From NCBI GenBank assembly GCA_023014485.1, contig JAJOZX010000877.1, forward strand, positions 310,001-374,000: a stretch of 64,000 nucleotides of DNA, in the 5' to 3' direction. Below, piece after piece: positions 9,319-20,609 of this stretch. Each line of letters starts with the position of its first letter. Position 1 is the first letter of the stretch. The DNA comes from Bathynomus jamesi (Eukaryota; Arthropoda; Malacostraca; Isopoda; Cirolanidae). A program made the translations under genes and the position numbers. The notes beneath the pieces were generated by a model that worked only from the letters and a program-made list of their open reading frames with translations, was not told the DNA's origin and made no database searches.

Positions 9319-12300
9319 TAGGGTGTGTCGAATTTTTCAACTTTCAAATTCCAAATATGAGGGGTGCTAAAAAGTTGCAGCATGACTTAGGAATTCTAAA
9401 GATATTTTTGTTAATTTAATATAATTTAGTTTTGCTTGGTAGAAACTACATAAAAATAGTGACTTTTTTTACTTTTTTGTGGAATTATATAATAATTATT
9501 ATATTAATAATTATATATGCTGTATATATAATGCACTGCTGTTTTTGCTTATTTCACAGGTTGAAACATATTCATCAGTGTGCTGAAGATTACTTGTCCG
9601 TCAGTGCTACCATCCTAACCAGTGGGAATTGACCTACAGTGGCTTCTAAAAGGAGGACAAGACTGGGGACATTCACACATATGAGCAACCTAATTGGAAC
9701 TGGTAGAGAGTTGTTGCCCTCTGAACTCCCAACTCTGCGAGACGTTCTGAAATATGGGCTACTGCTAAGAGAACAAAGTGGTGAGGATGTGAGAAACTAC
9801 CCAGCAGCCAGTCTTGCCAAGGACATTTACCCTAAAGTGCTTGAAAAGTGGGAACGAGCAAACAGTTCTTTGTAGCCCCCGTTGTAAATTCACGAGTCAC
9901 AATCTTAAACAAGATCCAAGAGAGCTGGGAGCAGGCCAAAAACATATCTCTTGGGAGAGGAAAGCTACATGTCAAAGAGGCTTTCATTGCAAAACTTGAC
10001 AAGCTTTTTAACATCCTCAGTTGCAAGTGTAAAATTGTTCTCTGCTCTGAATTTGGCTGCCTTGCAGATGCTGGTTGCAAAAACGAAACTCACATTAACT
10101 GTACATGCCCTAGGGAGATGAAGATCCCTGTGAAGGAACTTGCTTTCATTAAAGGTCAGAGAGACAAGTCTGGTTCTATTGGACCACATCAGATTGGCTT
10201 GCCATATCAACCTGAGCACAACAGACAAGTCAAAAAGCAGAAGCGGCAAGAAGACGAAAGAAGAAGGCTTGCTGAATATAAGCAGACAAGTAAGCAGGAT
10301 GTTTCAATGCCATCAAATGAAATAATTTTCTCTGATGATGAAAATAAAGAACAAATAGCTCATGCTCAAGATGGAAAGGATGGAAGTTATGAAGTGACAT
10401 TAGAAATACCAAGCACGTCTTCAACTTCCAATAAAAAGCCAGAGTACAACACATTAGAAATACCTAATGTTGCTATGCATAGCATCAGATATGGTGTTGG
10501 CCTGCGTGCCACAGCTACCATCACCACTGCTGCCTTTATGGATGCTGGCTTGATCACTGAAGAAGACAAGAGACTTGTAGTTGATCACAATAAAGTCAAG
10601 AGGGCCCAAGAAAAAGTTATGAGATCCCTGGATCAGGAATTTGATGATCTTTGTAAGAAGGGTGAAATTGACTGCATCTTCTTTGACGGCCGTCAAGATA
10701 CAACTAAAGTTATGCTGAAAGCAGACACTTCAGATCGTCAGTTCCCCAGCATCATCAAAGAAGAACATTATTCTGTGTGCAGTGAGCCAGGTGGAAGATA
10801 TCTCTCCACTTCGCTCCTGAGAAAGGCTCAACGAGAAAAAAACCTTCTGAAGTTATTGCTCATAATCTTGTAGATTTCATGAAGAAGAAGGGCATTGATA
10901 AAAGCCTGCAGGCCATTGGAGGTGATTCTACAAATGTTAACACTGGCTGGGAGGGTGGTTCCATGCATTGGGTAGAGGTCAAGCTTTGCCGTAAGCTGAT
11001 CTGGTTGGTTTGTGCCCTCCACACTAACGAGTTACCCCTGCGACACTTGATCACAGCACTGGATGGGAAGACCTTGTCTAACAACAAGTGGACAGGTAAC
11101 ATTGGCAAGATGCTAGACACTGCAACCGAACTTGAAATTGATCCTTCATTCGCCAAACTCTCAATTGGAGAGCCTCTTACTTCACTGAGTAACAATGTCG
11201 TAAAGGATCTCTCTACTGATCAAGCGTACGGGTATAGGATCACACAGGCCATAAGGACAGGAGAACTTCCCACAGATCTGGCCCTTCTTGAAATTGGTCC
11301 AGTGAGCCATTCAAGGTGGTTGACAACAGCAAACAGGCTTTGTCACATATGGGTTTCAAAACATGGCCTTAAAGGCAAAACCCTCAACAACTTAAGACTG
11401 ATAGTGGAATACATTGTTGGTGTGTACTACCCCTGTTGGTTCAACATCAAAGTAAAACACTCTTGGGTGGAAGGCCCACGCCACATCTTGTTTCAGCTGC
11501 GGCTAGTTAGGCTGCAAAAGAAGGCTGTAGTGGATGCTGTTTTGCCAACCATCAAGCGCTCAGCATGGTATGCATTCAGCGAAATGATAATCCAGACACT
11601 CTTGTGCTCAGATGACAGAGAGGAGAGGAGAGCTGGTGTCCAAAAGATTGTTGACATGAGGGGTGGAGATGATGACACACTTGGAGATCTTTCTGTACGT
11701 CCCAGGAAGACACCTTCCATCAACCCCAGTGCTTCTTCCGTGTTGGAGCTGACAGACTGGTCTGACGGGGTATTTGAACCTCCTTTGACATGTAAACTGA
11801 CTACAGCGGAAGTAAAGAAGTTCTTTGACAAGCCTATGCAAGTTCCACAGTGGCCCTGTCATGCTCAGTGAATAGAGAGGTGTGTGAAACAAGTCACAGA
11901 GGCAGCAGGCAGGGTGTATACACATGAGAAACGTGAGGGCTATATCAGAGGCCAAGAAGCAAGTCCGCGGCTGATGTCCAAGAACGAATCAAAGCAAGAC
12001 TTGATGAAACTTTTGTTTAAATATTTTTTTACTGATGTCATTACTTTCTAATGTTGTTTTATGATTACAAGGATATGTTTTATGATTACTAGGATATGTT
12101 TCATGCAGAGAAACTAAAATTTTTATAGTATTACCTGACATTTTGAGAAGCTAAAATTAATAAATGTTGTTTTCCGAGAGCAATTTATATGCTTTTTAAT
12201 CAAACGTAGATTTACCAAGCTAAGTGTTGAGCAATCACAAAAATAATAGCAGATTTCAATTCTTCACATCCAAAAACATATTTTTAAAACCCCTCAGTGA

Positions 12301-12347
12301 AGGAATTGGCAAAAATTAATTTTCACCTCCCAAATTGACACACCCTA
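9319..12347 (+). mobile_element. Element E1: uncharacterised RNase H-fold DNA transposon
   Basis: Ends are TAGGGTGTGTCGAATTT at the left and the inverse of TAGGGTGTGTCAATTT at the right, a short terminal inverted repeat. The left flank is mariner sequence and the right flank is LINE A sequence, so there is no target duplication. That pattern suggests later recombination or deletion. The element encodes a protein homologous to those of E2 (16404-19215) and E3 (25717-41300). The superfamily is not one I can name with certainty; hAT-like is the best guess. Confidence 0.75.
9639..12050 (+). pseudogene. E1 putative transposase, frameshifted
   Basis: The product matches the E2 protein block by block. 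The first residues (ASKRRTRLGTF) align with MASSGITRE of E2, but the start codon here is GTG (9639) rather than ATG. Shifts near 9870 and 10805 and a TGA at 11869-11871 break the frame. Visible blocks: a Cys-rich segment (CKCKIVLCSEFGC, INCTCP), FFDGRQDTTK (D1), IGGDSTNVNTG (D2), CALHTNELPLRH (C-x2-H), HSRWLTTANRLCH, and a C-terminal VPQWPCHAQ followed past the stop by IERCVKQVTEAAGRV. The DG, D-x4-NTG and C-x2-H order resembles hAT transposases, yet no BED finger or classical hAT dimerisation motif is seen. A role as a DNA transposase is inferred from termini and copy number. Confidence 0.75.
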
Positions 12348-12375
12348 CCACAACATAATCGAGATATCAATAATT

Positions 12376-15280
12376 ATGGCAAAAACATTAAAAGATAATA
12401 CCCATACTGAAGAAAGGAGCAAATTTGGGACTTTTAACTTGAACTCCAAGACTATAAATTGGGGAGCAATCAGATCACACATGGCCCAAATAGAGTGGAA
12501 ACCAGTTTTCGAGAATAAAGCAACCGAAGAAATGCTAACAATCTTGAAAGAAAAGACGTTGGAAATTTTAGAAAAATATGCTCCGAAAGCACAGCCAAAA
12601 GGAAAGAGGAATTGGCTCGAGAAGCAAAAGCGAATAAGTTTCTGCAAAAAAAAGAGAGTAGCAAAGAAGTAAGGAAAGTAATACAAGAAAAACTGGAGAG
12701 TATCGATTGGGCCATACAAGCCCTGATTCAGGCCATACAGAGAGGGAAGAGGAAAAGGGGGTAAAAGCAATAAAGGAAAATCCAAAGTACTTGTATATCT
12801 ATGCGAAAAGAAAAACAAAAACGCGCGCCATAATCGGGCCCTTAAGGAAAGGAAATAATGAACTAACTGACACTCTAAAAGAAATATCTAGAACATTAAG
12901 AACCCAGTATTAATCCGTCTTCAGAACCCCAAAAACTGACAAAGCGATACCTGACATAGATTTTTTCTTTGAAGAGAAATTGTTAGTAGACTGTATAACA
13001 GATTTTGATTTTACCACAGAAGATATAGCGCGAGCTGTAGGACAAATGAAATCACACTCAGCTGCAGGTCCGGACAAATGGAACGCATTATTGATTAAAA
13101 ACTGTAAAAATGAAATAGCCACACCAATATATTGGATATGGAGAAGATCCCTAAACTCTGGGGAAATACCGAGCATCTTGAAAAGAGCAAACATTGTCCC
13201 TATATATAAAGGAGTGGATAGATCTCAAGCAAAAAACTATAGACCGGTGTCTTTGACGTCCCATCTCACCAAAATATTTTTAAAAATAATTAGAGAGAAA
13301 ATCTATGACTTCTTGGAGACACTGGAAAAAAACAACGAAAATCAACATGGATTTTGATCAGGAAGATCATGCCTATCACGACAATATCCTAGATGCACTT
13401 GAAGGCAATGAAAACTATGATGTCATATTTATGGATTTTGCAAAAGCTTTCGACAAATGTGATCATGGTATAATAGGGCATGGAATGAAACAGATGGGAA
13501 TAACATTCAAAGTTGGAAAATGGATCTACAACTTCTTCAGATAACGTCTACAGGTCGTTAAAATTCAAGGTCTAACATCATCAGAATCTGAAGTACGCAG
13601 CTCAGTACCACAAAGAACAGTATTGGCCCCGCTCCTGTTCATTATCATGCTAACAGATATAGAAAATGAAGTAAACAAGCGATTGTATAGTAACATCCTT
13701 TGCAGACGAAACAAAGATCAGCAGAAAAATCAGCGATGCAAAAGAGGTGGAGGCCTTGCAGAGGGACACAAACAGAATATCCAAATAGTCAGAAGACAAC
13801 AACATGACATTTAACACCAAGAAATTTTAGCTCTTGAGATATGGTAGAAATGAGGAACTTAAACAGAGAGTATATTATGCCTCGGACAGACAGGAAATTC
13901 AGAGGAGCACGAAAGCGATAGATTTGGGGGTTATAATGACCAGGGCCGGTGAGAGCTGCCACGGGCCCCGGGGAAGGATTGGTATATGGGCCCCCCTGTT
14001 TACTCAGTATTTTATTATGAATGTTTTTTGTGTAGATGACAAGCAAACTGATTACACAGGTCAACGAAAAAACTTCTTTTTTTTTGTTGCCAAGGAAATT
14101 CGTACGAATTTAAGGTATTTTGGGGTTGCTGAATTCCAAAATGAAAGTAGTTTTTCCGATTTGGCTCTAGTTCTTGAGATAATGAATACCCTCAATTAAT
14201 AGGAAACGTAACCATAACGCGTGCATATGGGAAACTACCGGAACATTCTAGATGGTGAGACCGAATAAAATGCCATTATGTATTTCATGTGTTTACTTTT
14301 GTATGATTTGAGACAATTTCAATGCGATTTGTAAGTAGGCTCCGCCTGAACATTAAATTTTTTGCATTTTTACGTGTTTCAATGGGGTACCAATTATCTC
14401 ATAAATTAGAGCCAATCTAGCAAAACCGATGTCATATTCGGAATCAGCACCACAAAGTTACCCCAAAATCACTCTAATATGATTGGCAATAAAATGAGTG
14501 TTGACCAGTGTTATATGTCCAAGTCACTATTCAAAACATACAGTATAATAATCTCTATAAAATGTATGTTCATTAATTATAGTTCCTCTGTTATTTAATC
14601 AATTGCTTTATTAATATTTTTAGATTTTATCCCCCCTCTTTCCGGGCCCCGGGGATTTAATCCGGCTTCACCGCCCTCTCGGCGGCCCTGATAATGACCG
14701 ATGATGCCAAATTGAGACACAAACTCAGATAGCGATAAACAAAGCAAAAAGAGTCACGGGACAGGTACTAAGAACCTTTAAAAGAACGGACAAGACACTA
14801 ATGATACTCCTGCTGAAAACACTGATCATACCAAAATTTGAATATTTCTCAGTCTTGACGTCCCTATAGAAGAAGGAAGAAATTAATAAACTAGAAGATA
14901 TTCAGATTCATTTCACAGCCAAGATCGATGGCTGCAAAGAACTCAGCTACTGGGAAAGATTAAGTAAACTAAATCTGTACTCCCTGGAAAAACTGGTACC
15001 AAACCTCAAACTGAACCCAATTACCATCCAAACAACGCTGGAAAATAGGAAAGGCAGAATGTGTAGTGTTCCCAAATTAAAGGCCCGTCAAGGGACCTCC
15101 TCAACACTGAAGGAAAACAGTTTAGTTGTCAGGGAGCCAAGACTTTTTAACCAGCTTTCAAACGACCTCAGAAACGTGACAGGGGTCAAAGCTGAAGTCT
15201 TCAAAAGAAGACCAGCTACCTGGTTCGGGATAGTACCAGATGAGCCGGGTGTACTTGGCTATGTGCGGTGGAGAGCGTAA
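12376..15280 (+). pseudogene. LINE A ORF2 reverse transcriptase, copy 1
   Basis: Recognisable blocks in several frames: MAQIEWKPVFENK (linker), SHSAAGPDKWNALLIKN and IVPIYKGVDRSQAKNYRPVS (RT fingers), IFMDFAKAFDKCDHGII (catalytic Asp block), and LAPLLFIIMLTDIENE. The expected F-x-DDTK box is destroyed by a shift near 13700. After the hAT insertion the C-terminal block continues to SLVVREPRLFNQLSNDL, followed by a 3' untranslated region ending near 15386. It cannot encode a working enzyme. Confidence 0.8.
13941..14690. mobile_element. Non-autonomous hAT element, 750 bp, perfect 8-bp target duplication
   Basis: Ends CAGGGCCGGTGAGAG and inverse CAGGGCCGCCGAGAG form a 15-bp inverted repeat. The flanking ATAATGAC at 13933-13940 and 14691-14698 is an exact 8-bp target duplication, as expected for hAT. 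Removing the element and one duplication rejoins LINE A sequence matching copy 2 near 49290. GGGCCCCGGGG-type GC-rich segments lie just inside both ends. No transposase is encoded. Confidence 0.93.
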
Positions 15281-15382
15281 GAGAGCAACTTGCTCCTCCA
15301 CCAAGCCAGGCCTAGAGGCGGGGTCACCAGCTTGACCTTCGTATGAAGAGAGACCAACGCACGGAACTGCTACGAAGTTACG

Positions 15383-15386
<4 letters not shown>

Positions 15387-15446
<60 letters not shown>
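15387..15446. repeat. (TA)n microsatellite
   Basis: About 60 bp of TA repeat between the LINE A 3' end and an RTE fragment. Confidence 0.95.
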
Positions 15447-15448
<2 letters not shown>

Positions 15449-16404
15449 CGATTGTGGGAAAAGCAATAATATGTCCAGTATTTAAAAGAAAGAAGACTCC
15501 GAGCTTATGTAGAGAATAGAATTGGTGAGTCACATTTTAGACCTGGAAGAAGTACTGTTTACTTGATATTTATACTGAAAGATTTTACATTGAAAAATCT
15601 TGGGAATGGAATACAGATCAGTACTTTGCGTTTTTCGGTTTGGAGAAGGCATTTGATAGAGCACCACATGTGTAGCTTTTTGACTGGCCCTCAATACCAG
15701 ACACCTGAAAAATTAATAACATCATTTAAAAGCCTATACAGTAGTTGTGAAAGTATGTTTGGATCACAACAAGGAAAAGAAAATTGGTTTCCAATAAAAT
15801 GTGGTGTACGCCAAGGTAGTGTAATATCTCCGCTACTCTTTATAATATACATAGATGGGATAATGAAAATAATAGATCAAGGAAATGAGAATGCACAAAT
15901 GCATGCTTGCTTACGCAGATGATGTCGCCTTAATTGCAGAAAGTACAGAAGCTCTTCAAGTACTTAATGTTAATAGGTTTGAAGTAATTGTATTATCCAG
16001 ACAAGAAAGAGATTGCGAGATACAGGTCGGAGACCAGACTTTAAAATGTGTGGAAGACTGTAAATATTTGGGTGTCAATATAAATAACAAGGGTAAAACT
16101 TAAAGGTAAACTTAAGGGTAAAACTAAAAAAATTAATATATACTACAGTTTTAAGACCAATATTAACGTATGGTTCTGTCACATGGGTACTTAGCAAGAC
16201 TAGAAAACTAGTAAGGCTAGAAGTAAAATTCAAGCAGCCGAAATGAAATCCTTAAGGCTTATATATGGGGTCACTCGAATGGATGAGAAAAGAAATTAAG
16301 ATATCCAGCGGAATCTTGGTGTGACATCGATATTAGAAATTATTAAGAATAGCCGATTGAGATGATATGGGCATGTGCATAGGGCGGGGCGAAAATATAT
16401 TGAA
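15447..16404 (+). pseudogene. RTE-like reverse transcriptase, degraded
   Basis: Visible blocks are GKAIICPVFKRKKTPSLC-like (finger region), CGVRQGSVISPLLFIIYIDG at about 15800-15860, AYADDVALIAEST at about 15908-15945 (catalytic YADD box intact), CEDCKYLGVNINNKG-like, and in other frames TVLRPILTYGSVTW and LRLIYGVTRMDEKR. These are diagnostic of the RTE clade. Several stops and shifts are present. The frame stops at the E2 boundary within the RWYGHVHR block. Confidence 0.8.
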
Positions 16405-19215
16405 CTCAAGTTGTCAGTATGAAACATGGCTGAAAAGGTGCTCTAGTACCCACAATTTTGAAGAAAAGCCAAAATATTGAAGCAAATTTCTTTTGGTTAA
16501 AAATTATAACAATATTTCCTTTTATAAATCAAAGCATGTGTTCATCACTAAATTATATAAAGTGTAATTGCTATCCTCTTGTTGATTCACTTAAAATCTG
16601 ACTTTGTTTCCCTTTTTGGATTCTCTCGCCGAGATTTCTTGCTGAGAATAACCATTCCATGGTGGGCGTCATGTCCGTAGACTTTTTCACTTGCAGAGGA
16701 GATTTCCTTCACATTTCTTTCAACTGCCTGGGAATGACACGGGTATGTGTCAAGAATTATGGGTTTTTGGTAGTCATCAGTGCTACTTATAACATCAGAG
16801 AGTAATGAAGGAACAGTAATATCCATTTCGTTCCAAATCAATCATATCCATGTAGGGCGAAGCTGAGAAGTTGAAACTGATGGATTTCTTGTCAAACATT
16901 CGAATTTCACCCGGTATAACACTCCTTTTCGCTTGTAGCACTTTTTCGACTGCTAGCTTCCGAATATTCTTATTCTTGTCAGCGATAGCAGATAAAAGGA
17001 TATTTTCAGGATGACAAAAGTAACAGTTGTTTTGTAACACAGGACGAATAATGTCTTGGTCGATTGTATGTAGTTTTTGATGGAACTCAATCGTGAAGAA
17101 AAAGTTTTTGGCCCCTTCCTGGCAAGACCAGTTTGCTTTGATATAGAACCATGCAGGAGCTAAGAAGTTCAGTATAAAATGAGCAATCCTTTGAAGTGCC
17201 TCTGATGGTTTTTCCTGTGACATGTAATAACGTAAGAGACGATTTGCTTTTGTCAGCCACCGTGCATTATTGAGAGACCCAGGTTGAGCAGTTTCTAACA
17301 ATTTGATAGCTGGACCTCTATCATGACCGTTCTGAATTAACAAACACGCCTTATGGAGGTATTGCTGGTCACTGCTGAGATCTGCTAGCACTTCTTCTTG
17401 TAAGTCCATCACTTTTTCAGCGAGAGGTGGAAATTTTGCAATTGATCTGTTCTTTGGATCAAAGTTCAGATCCTTGCCGATTTTGCCCTGTGAACTTCTA
17501 GGTCCTGTCGTTTGCCCGTCGAGAATTTCCAGGTATTTTCTCAAGGGAAGCTCATTAGTGTGAAGTAAGCAAATAAACCATTGTAATGATCTTCTCAATG
17601 TCAGCTCTAGTTTTCTAATTACTCCATTTGATTTACCTGTATTTACATTAGCTGCATCACAAACTACTGCTTTTAAAGTCGATGCAGAGTTGGTGTCAGT
17701 AATTACTGATATAATTTCTTTAACAATATCACTTGCTCTTCCACTTTCAGGAGCAACATGGTCAATATATTTGTTTCCTGGAAATGAAACTAACACATAG
17801 TGGTTTTCATTCAAAGTCCGCTGGCATTCTCCCACTTTTGAGAGAGTTTTATCAATCTTTCCATCAAATCCAAGACAAACTATTCCTTTATTCTGTTCTT
17901 CATGCTTCTTTCTTTCTATGCTTCTCCACAAGTTTCTTTGACGACATAGTTTACTGGGATCAATCGTAGTATTTTCAGATAATAGATTAAGATCTTTTAT
18001 GACAGCATTAGCAATTAAACAAGCATCACGGTTGCTTATTTTGCATCGATCAACTGCTTTGCATAATTCTGGATATTGGTGTCGATTTTGAGAAGTGTTA
18101 GCTTCTGTATGTAACTCGTACTCGCTCAATTCGGAATCCTCATTATTTTGATGACCTTTTTTCACTTTCAGAGCTGATCTCACGAATATCACGAGGATTC
18201 AACTGCATTTCCTGGACAAAACTCTTTTGTTTATCTTTAAAGAAATGTCTTTCATGGTTTTTTTTTTTTCCATTTGTTGTAATTTTGAAGTTTTCACTTT
18301 GTCCAACTTACCTATAATTATTTTCCGTTCAGTATGTTGATCAATCCAGAACTCCCATTCATTATTCGGGATTTTCTCCGCCTTAGCGCATTTACACTCA
18401 CTTCTTTTACGAGAACCGGAGGCATAGCACTTGCAGCAACATATGTCAAATAAATTTCTGAAGGAATCATATTTACTTTGATAAGTGCTGGAAGATCTTT
18501 TACTCATGGGATATTTTCTAAGTTCTTGTCCCTTCTCAATTTATCACTTTACCTTAATTACTATGCTTTTGAAGTCAATTGTTGGAATGGAAGCCCAGAT
18601 ATATATATATCATTCACTTCTTCCGCGATAATTTCAGCGTATTTCTGATTGCTAAATGTTGCAGTAATAAGCTTATGTTTAAAATAAGCTTTGAATACAT
18701 CCTCATAAGTTGGTAGTTGATTGCCAGGAAGCTCTGCTGGCGTTCTGAAAACAGAATGCTTCACATTTTCTCTTGTTATACCAGAAGAGGCCATTGCAAG
18801 CTATGCTATTAATCTGAAACAAAAATAAAATAAAATGCTGAATCAGGAAACACATATGTCAAACAAATGATAGGTCACAAATACACATGTAGGCACACAA
18901 ATACACATGATAGGTCAAATACATATGGGTCCTACATTTTAAAATAAACAAAAACAATGTTTATTAATGGTTTTTTGATAGACATTAGCATTAATTGAGA
19001 TATTGTTGAGATCCTCATACCTGTGAGGCGAAAAATTAATTTAAAGAAACATGCTAAAAAGGATCTTTTGTGGCCTTTGTTCGCAATTTATTTTTTCATA
19101 GTTGCCAGCACTGAAATTAATATTTCTAAAAGGTATGACTTATCCCTTAATCAGTGACTACTCGGGCATCTTTTTCAGCATGTTTCATTAAATAAAAATT
19201 TTTCAACTCACCCTA
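16404..19215 (-). mobile_element. Element E2: second member of the E1 transposon family
   Basis: The right end is the inverse of TAGGGTGAGTTGAAAAATTT, close to the E1 end TAGGGTGTGTCGAATTT. An inner word GAAACATGCTGAAAA occurs inverted near both ends (16423 and about 19180). The left terminus is shortened or mutated, so its boundary is uncertain. The element sits in an RTE LINE and carries a minus-strand gene homologous to that of E1. Confidence 0.7.
16587..18794 (-). pseudogene. E2 putative transposase, few breaks
   Basis: Reading from 18794: MASSGITREN, then LPTYEDVFKAYFKHKLITAT. A break near 18561 leads to a Cys-rich segment with FDICCCKCYASGSRK and ECKCAKAEKIP (18199-18507). Another break precedes a long frame (16795-18192, 465 residues) with RDACLIANAVI, FDGKIDKTL (D1), VCDAANVNTG (D2), ICLLHTNELPLRK (C-x2-H) and NNARWLTKANRLLRYY. 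A shift near 16830 gives the C-terminal part with YPCHSQAVERNVKEISSAS. Order and spacing parallel E1 and the three D/D/H-type blocks parallel E3. It is the best preserved of the three. The catalytic Glu is not obvious to me. Confidence 0.78.
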
Positions 19216-19441
19216 AGTGCAACGAATGGGTGAGGGAAGACCCCTAAAAGTATATGAATTGGAGACCTGGAGGCAGAAGACCTAGGGGAAGGCCACGCTT
19301 GAGATGAGGGAGAATATAAGCCAGACTGTGCGAGAAAGAGGGTTTTACATAGAAGATCTCAAAAACCAAGGAATGTTTAAGGACAGAAGACAGTGGAGAC
19401 CACTGATGAGATTGCATGACTGACAGGCACACCTAACATGA

Positions 19442-19500
19442 GGAGAAGACTATATATATATATATAAATATAGACTCTATATATATATATATATATATAT
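19442..19500. repeat. (TA)n microsatellites
   Basis: Two TA runs separated by ATAGACTC-like sequence at the 3' end of the RTE LINE. Confidence 0.9.
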
Positions 19501-19651
19501 GGGATGAATTTCACAATTAAACACGTGAAATGAATAAATGATGCAAATCCACAAGGAATAAGAAAAATGATTCCAAGGCCTTTCGTGTATTCAGAATACT
19601 TCTGAATACACGAAAGGCCTTGGAATCATTTTTCTTTTCCTTGTGGATTGC

Positions 19652-19655
<4 letters not shown>
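19501..19655. repeat. Hairpin repeat of the hammerhead-associated family (core deleted)
   Basis: Arms 19546-19595 and 19601-19649 are nearly perfect inverted copies (about 50 bp, loop about 5 bases). They share CACGAAAGGCCTTGG and CTTGTGGATT with the hairpin at 54104-54318. The CTGACGA box present at 54180 is missing here; the two inverted halves meet at TTCAGAATACTTCTGAA. It is enclosed by (TA)n on both sides. Confidence 0.85.
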
Positions 19656-19723
<68 letters not shown>

Positions 19724-19813
19724 CAAATATATATATATATATCGTCTTCTCCTCATGTTAGGTGTGTCTGTCAGTCATGCAATCTTATCAGTGGTCTCCA
19801 CTGTCTTCTGTCC

Positions 19814-19840
<27 letters not shown>
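19655..19840. repeat. (TA)n microsatellites with a short LINE-tail copy
   Basis: Long TA runs at 19655-19742 and 19813-19840. Between them 19743-19812 is an inverted copy of the RTE LINE tail seen at 19383-19450 (shared CTTCTCCTCATGTTAGGTGT), so the RTE 3' end is repeated here in reverse orientation. Confidence 0.85.
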
Positions 19841-19844
<4 letters not shown>

Positions 19845-19849
19845 GTAAA

Positions 19850-20520
19850 TTCGTTTAAATGAATATTGTTATTATAGCTCTCAACCTTATTTGTCAAGTT
19901 TTTCAATTTTGTTCTCTGCTGATTCAATTTAAACTTTTTCAATCTAGTTTAATACTTTAAATTCGTTTAAGTGCCTATTTACATTGGCGTTTTTCTCAAG
20001 GATTCATATAAATTGAGGTCTAAAAGCCGCTTGTATCATTCTCACTTCACAATTAATGCAGTGTTCCATTGAGAAACCTTAACTTGATAGAGTCGTTCTT
20101 TGTAAATTATTGCGCAGGTCTGAGCGCGCATTATGTATGTGCCCGGAATGTACTTCTTTTCATAAGAAATTAAAACGATTCACGTTATGTATCCTGAGCC
20201 TGCGAAGGCGTAACTTAGGTATGTTTAAGCTGCGGTCGTTCATTTTATACTTTTTTTTTTGGTACCCTTCAGAAAAAGTTTATCTTTTAAAGCAGTGAAA
20301 TATTAAAAAAAACGTATGAAAGCAAAGCAAAGGATTCTCATGTGAAAATGGGATAAAGTACTAATCTAAATAAACTGTATTTCCTGTACTTAATTTAAAA
20401 AGATAATTTTTAAAGGAATAAGTAGAAAAAATTGTACGCAAAACAGGTATATACTCATTGCATATTTTTTTTCTATTCCTATATCAACAACATTATATAT
20501 AATTATTATATCAACAGTAC
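19850..20520. other. AT-rich sequence without recognised features
   Basis: About 670 bp of AT-rich sequence with short homopolymers. The reading frames here are short, and I see no domain, inverted repeat or RNA gene. Confidence 0.6.
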
Positions 20521-20522
20521 AG

Positions 20523-20523
<1 letters not shown>

Positions 20524-20575
<52 letters not shown>

Positions 20576-20576
20576 A
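20524..20576. repeat. (CT)n(GT)n microsatellite
   Basis: About 40 bp of CT repeat followed by a short GT run. Confidence 0.95.
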
Positions 20577-20609
20577 TTAATAGAGTTTCCTTTAATTTAT
20601 CAATAATCT

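Larger units (their letters stand above)
12348..15386 (+). mobile_element. LINE family A (Jockey/CR1-like), copy 1, degraded
   Basis: Homologous over nearly its whole length to LINE A copy 2 (47690-50027). It starts abruptly at the E1 boundary within the region before the reverse transcriptase, and runs to the 3' untranslated region ending in (TA)n. A 750-bp hAT-type insertion interrupts it at 13941-14690. Many stops and shifts show it is older than copy 2. Confidence 0.85.
15447..19440 (+). mobile_element. RTE-like LINE interrupted by E2
   Basis: Reverse transcriptase fragments at 15447-16404 and the LINE 3' end at 19216-19440 flank element E2. The final part encodes in patches a GRPRLR-like motif and QGMFKDRRQWRPLM, matching the tail of RTE-type ORFs. 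It ends in a (TA)n tract near 19440. The copy is heavily mutated. Confidence 0.75.

Noticed and set aside
14000..14200. Transposase gene within the 750-bp hAT element
   Set aside because: The open frame there crosses the element boundary and has no hAT motif.
19517..19862. Open frames made of alternating Tyr-Ile
   Set aside because: They are translations of (TA)n microsatellites and carry no gene evidence. The same holds for similar frames at 7518, 15158, 42172, 42243, 50899 and 57494.
20110..20298. Short Cys-containing open frame
   Set aside because: 62 codons in AT-rich sequence with no domain, no splice context and no relation to a neighbouring element.
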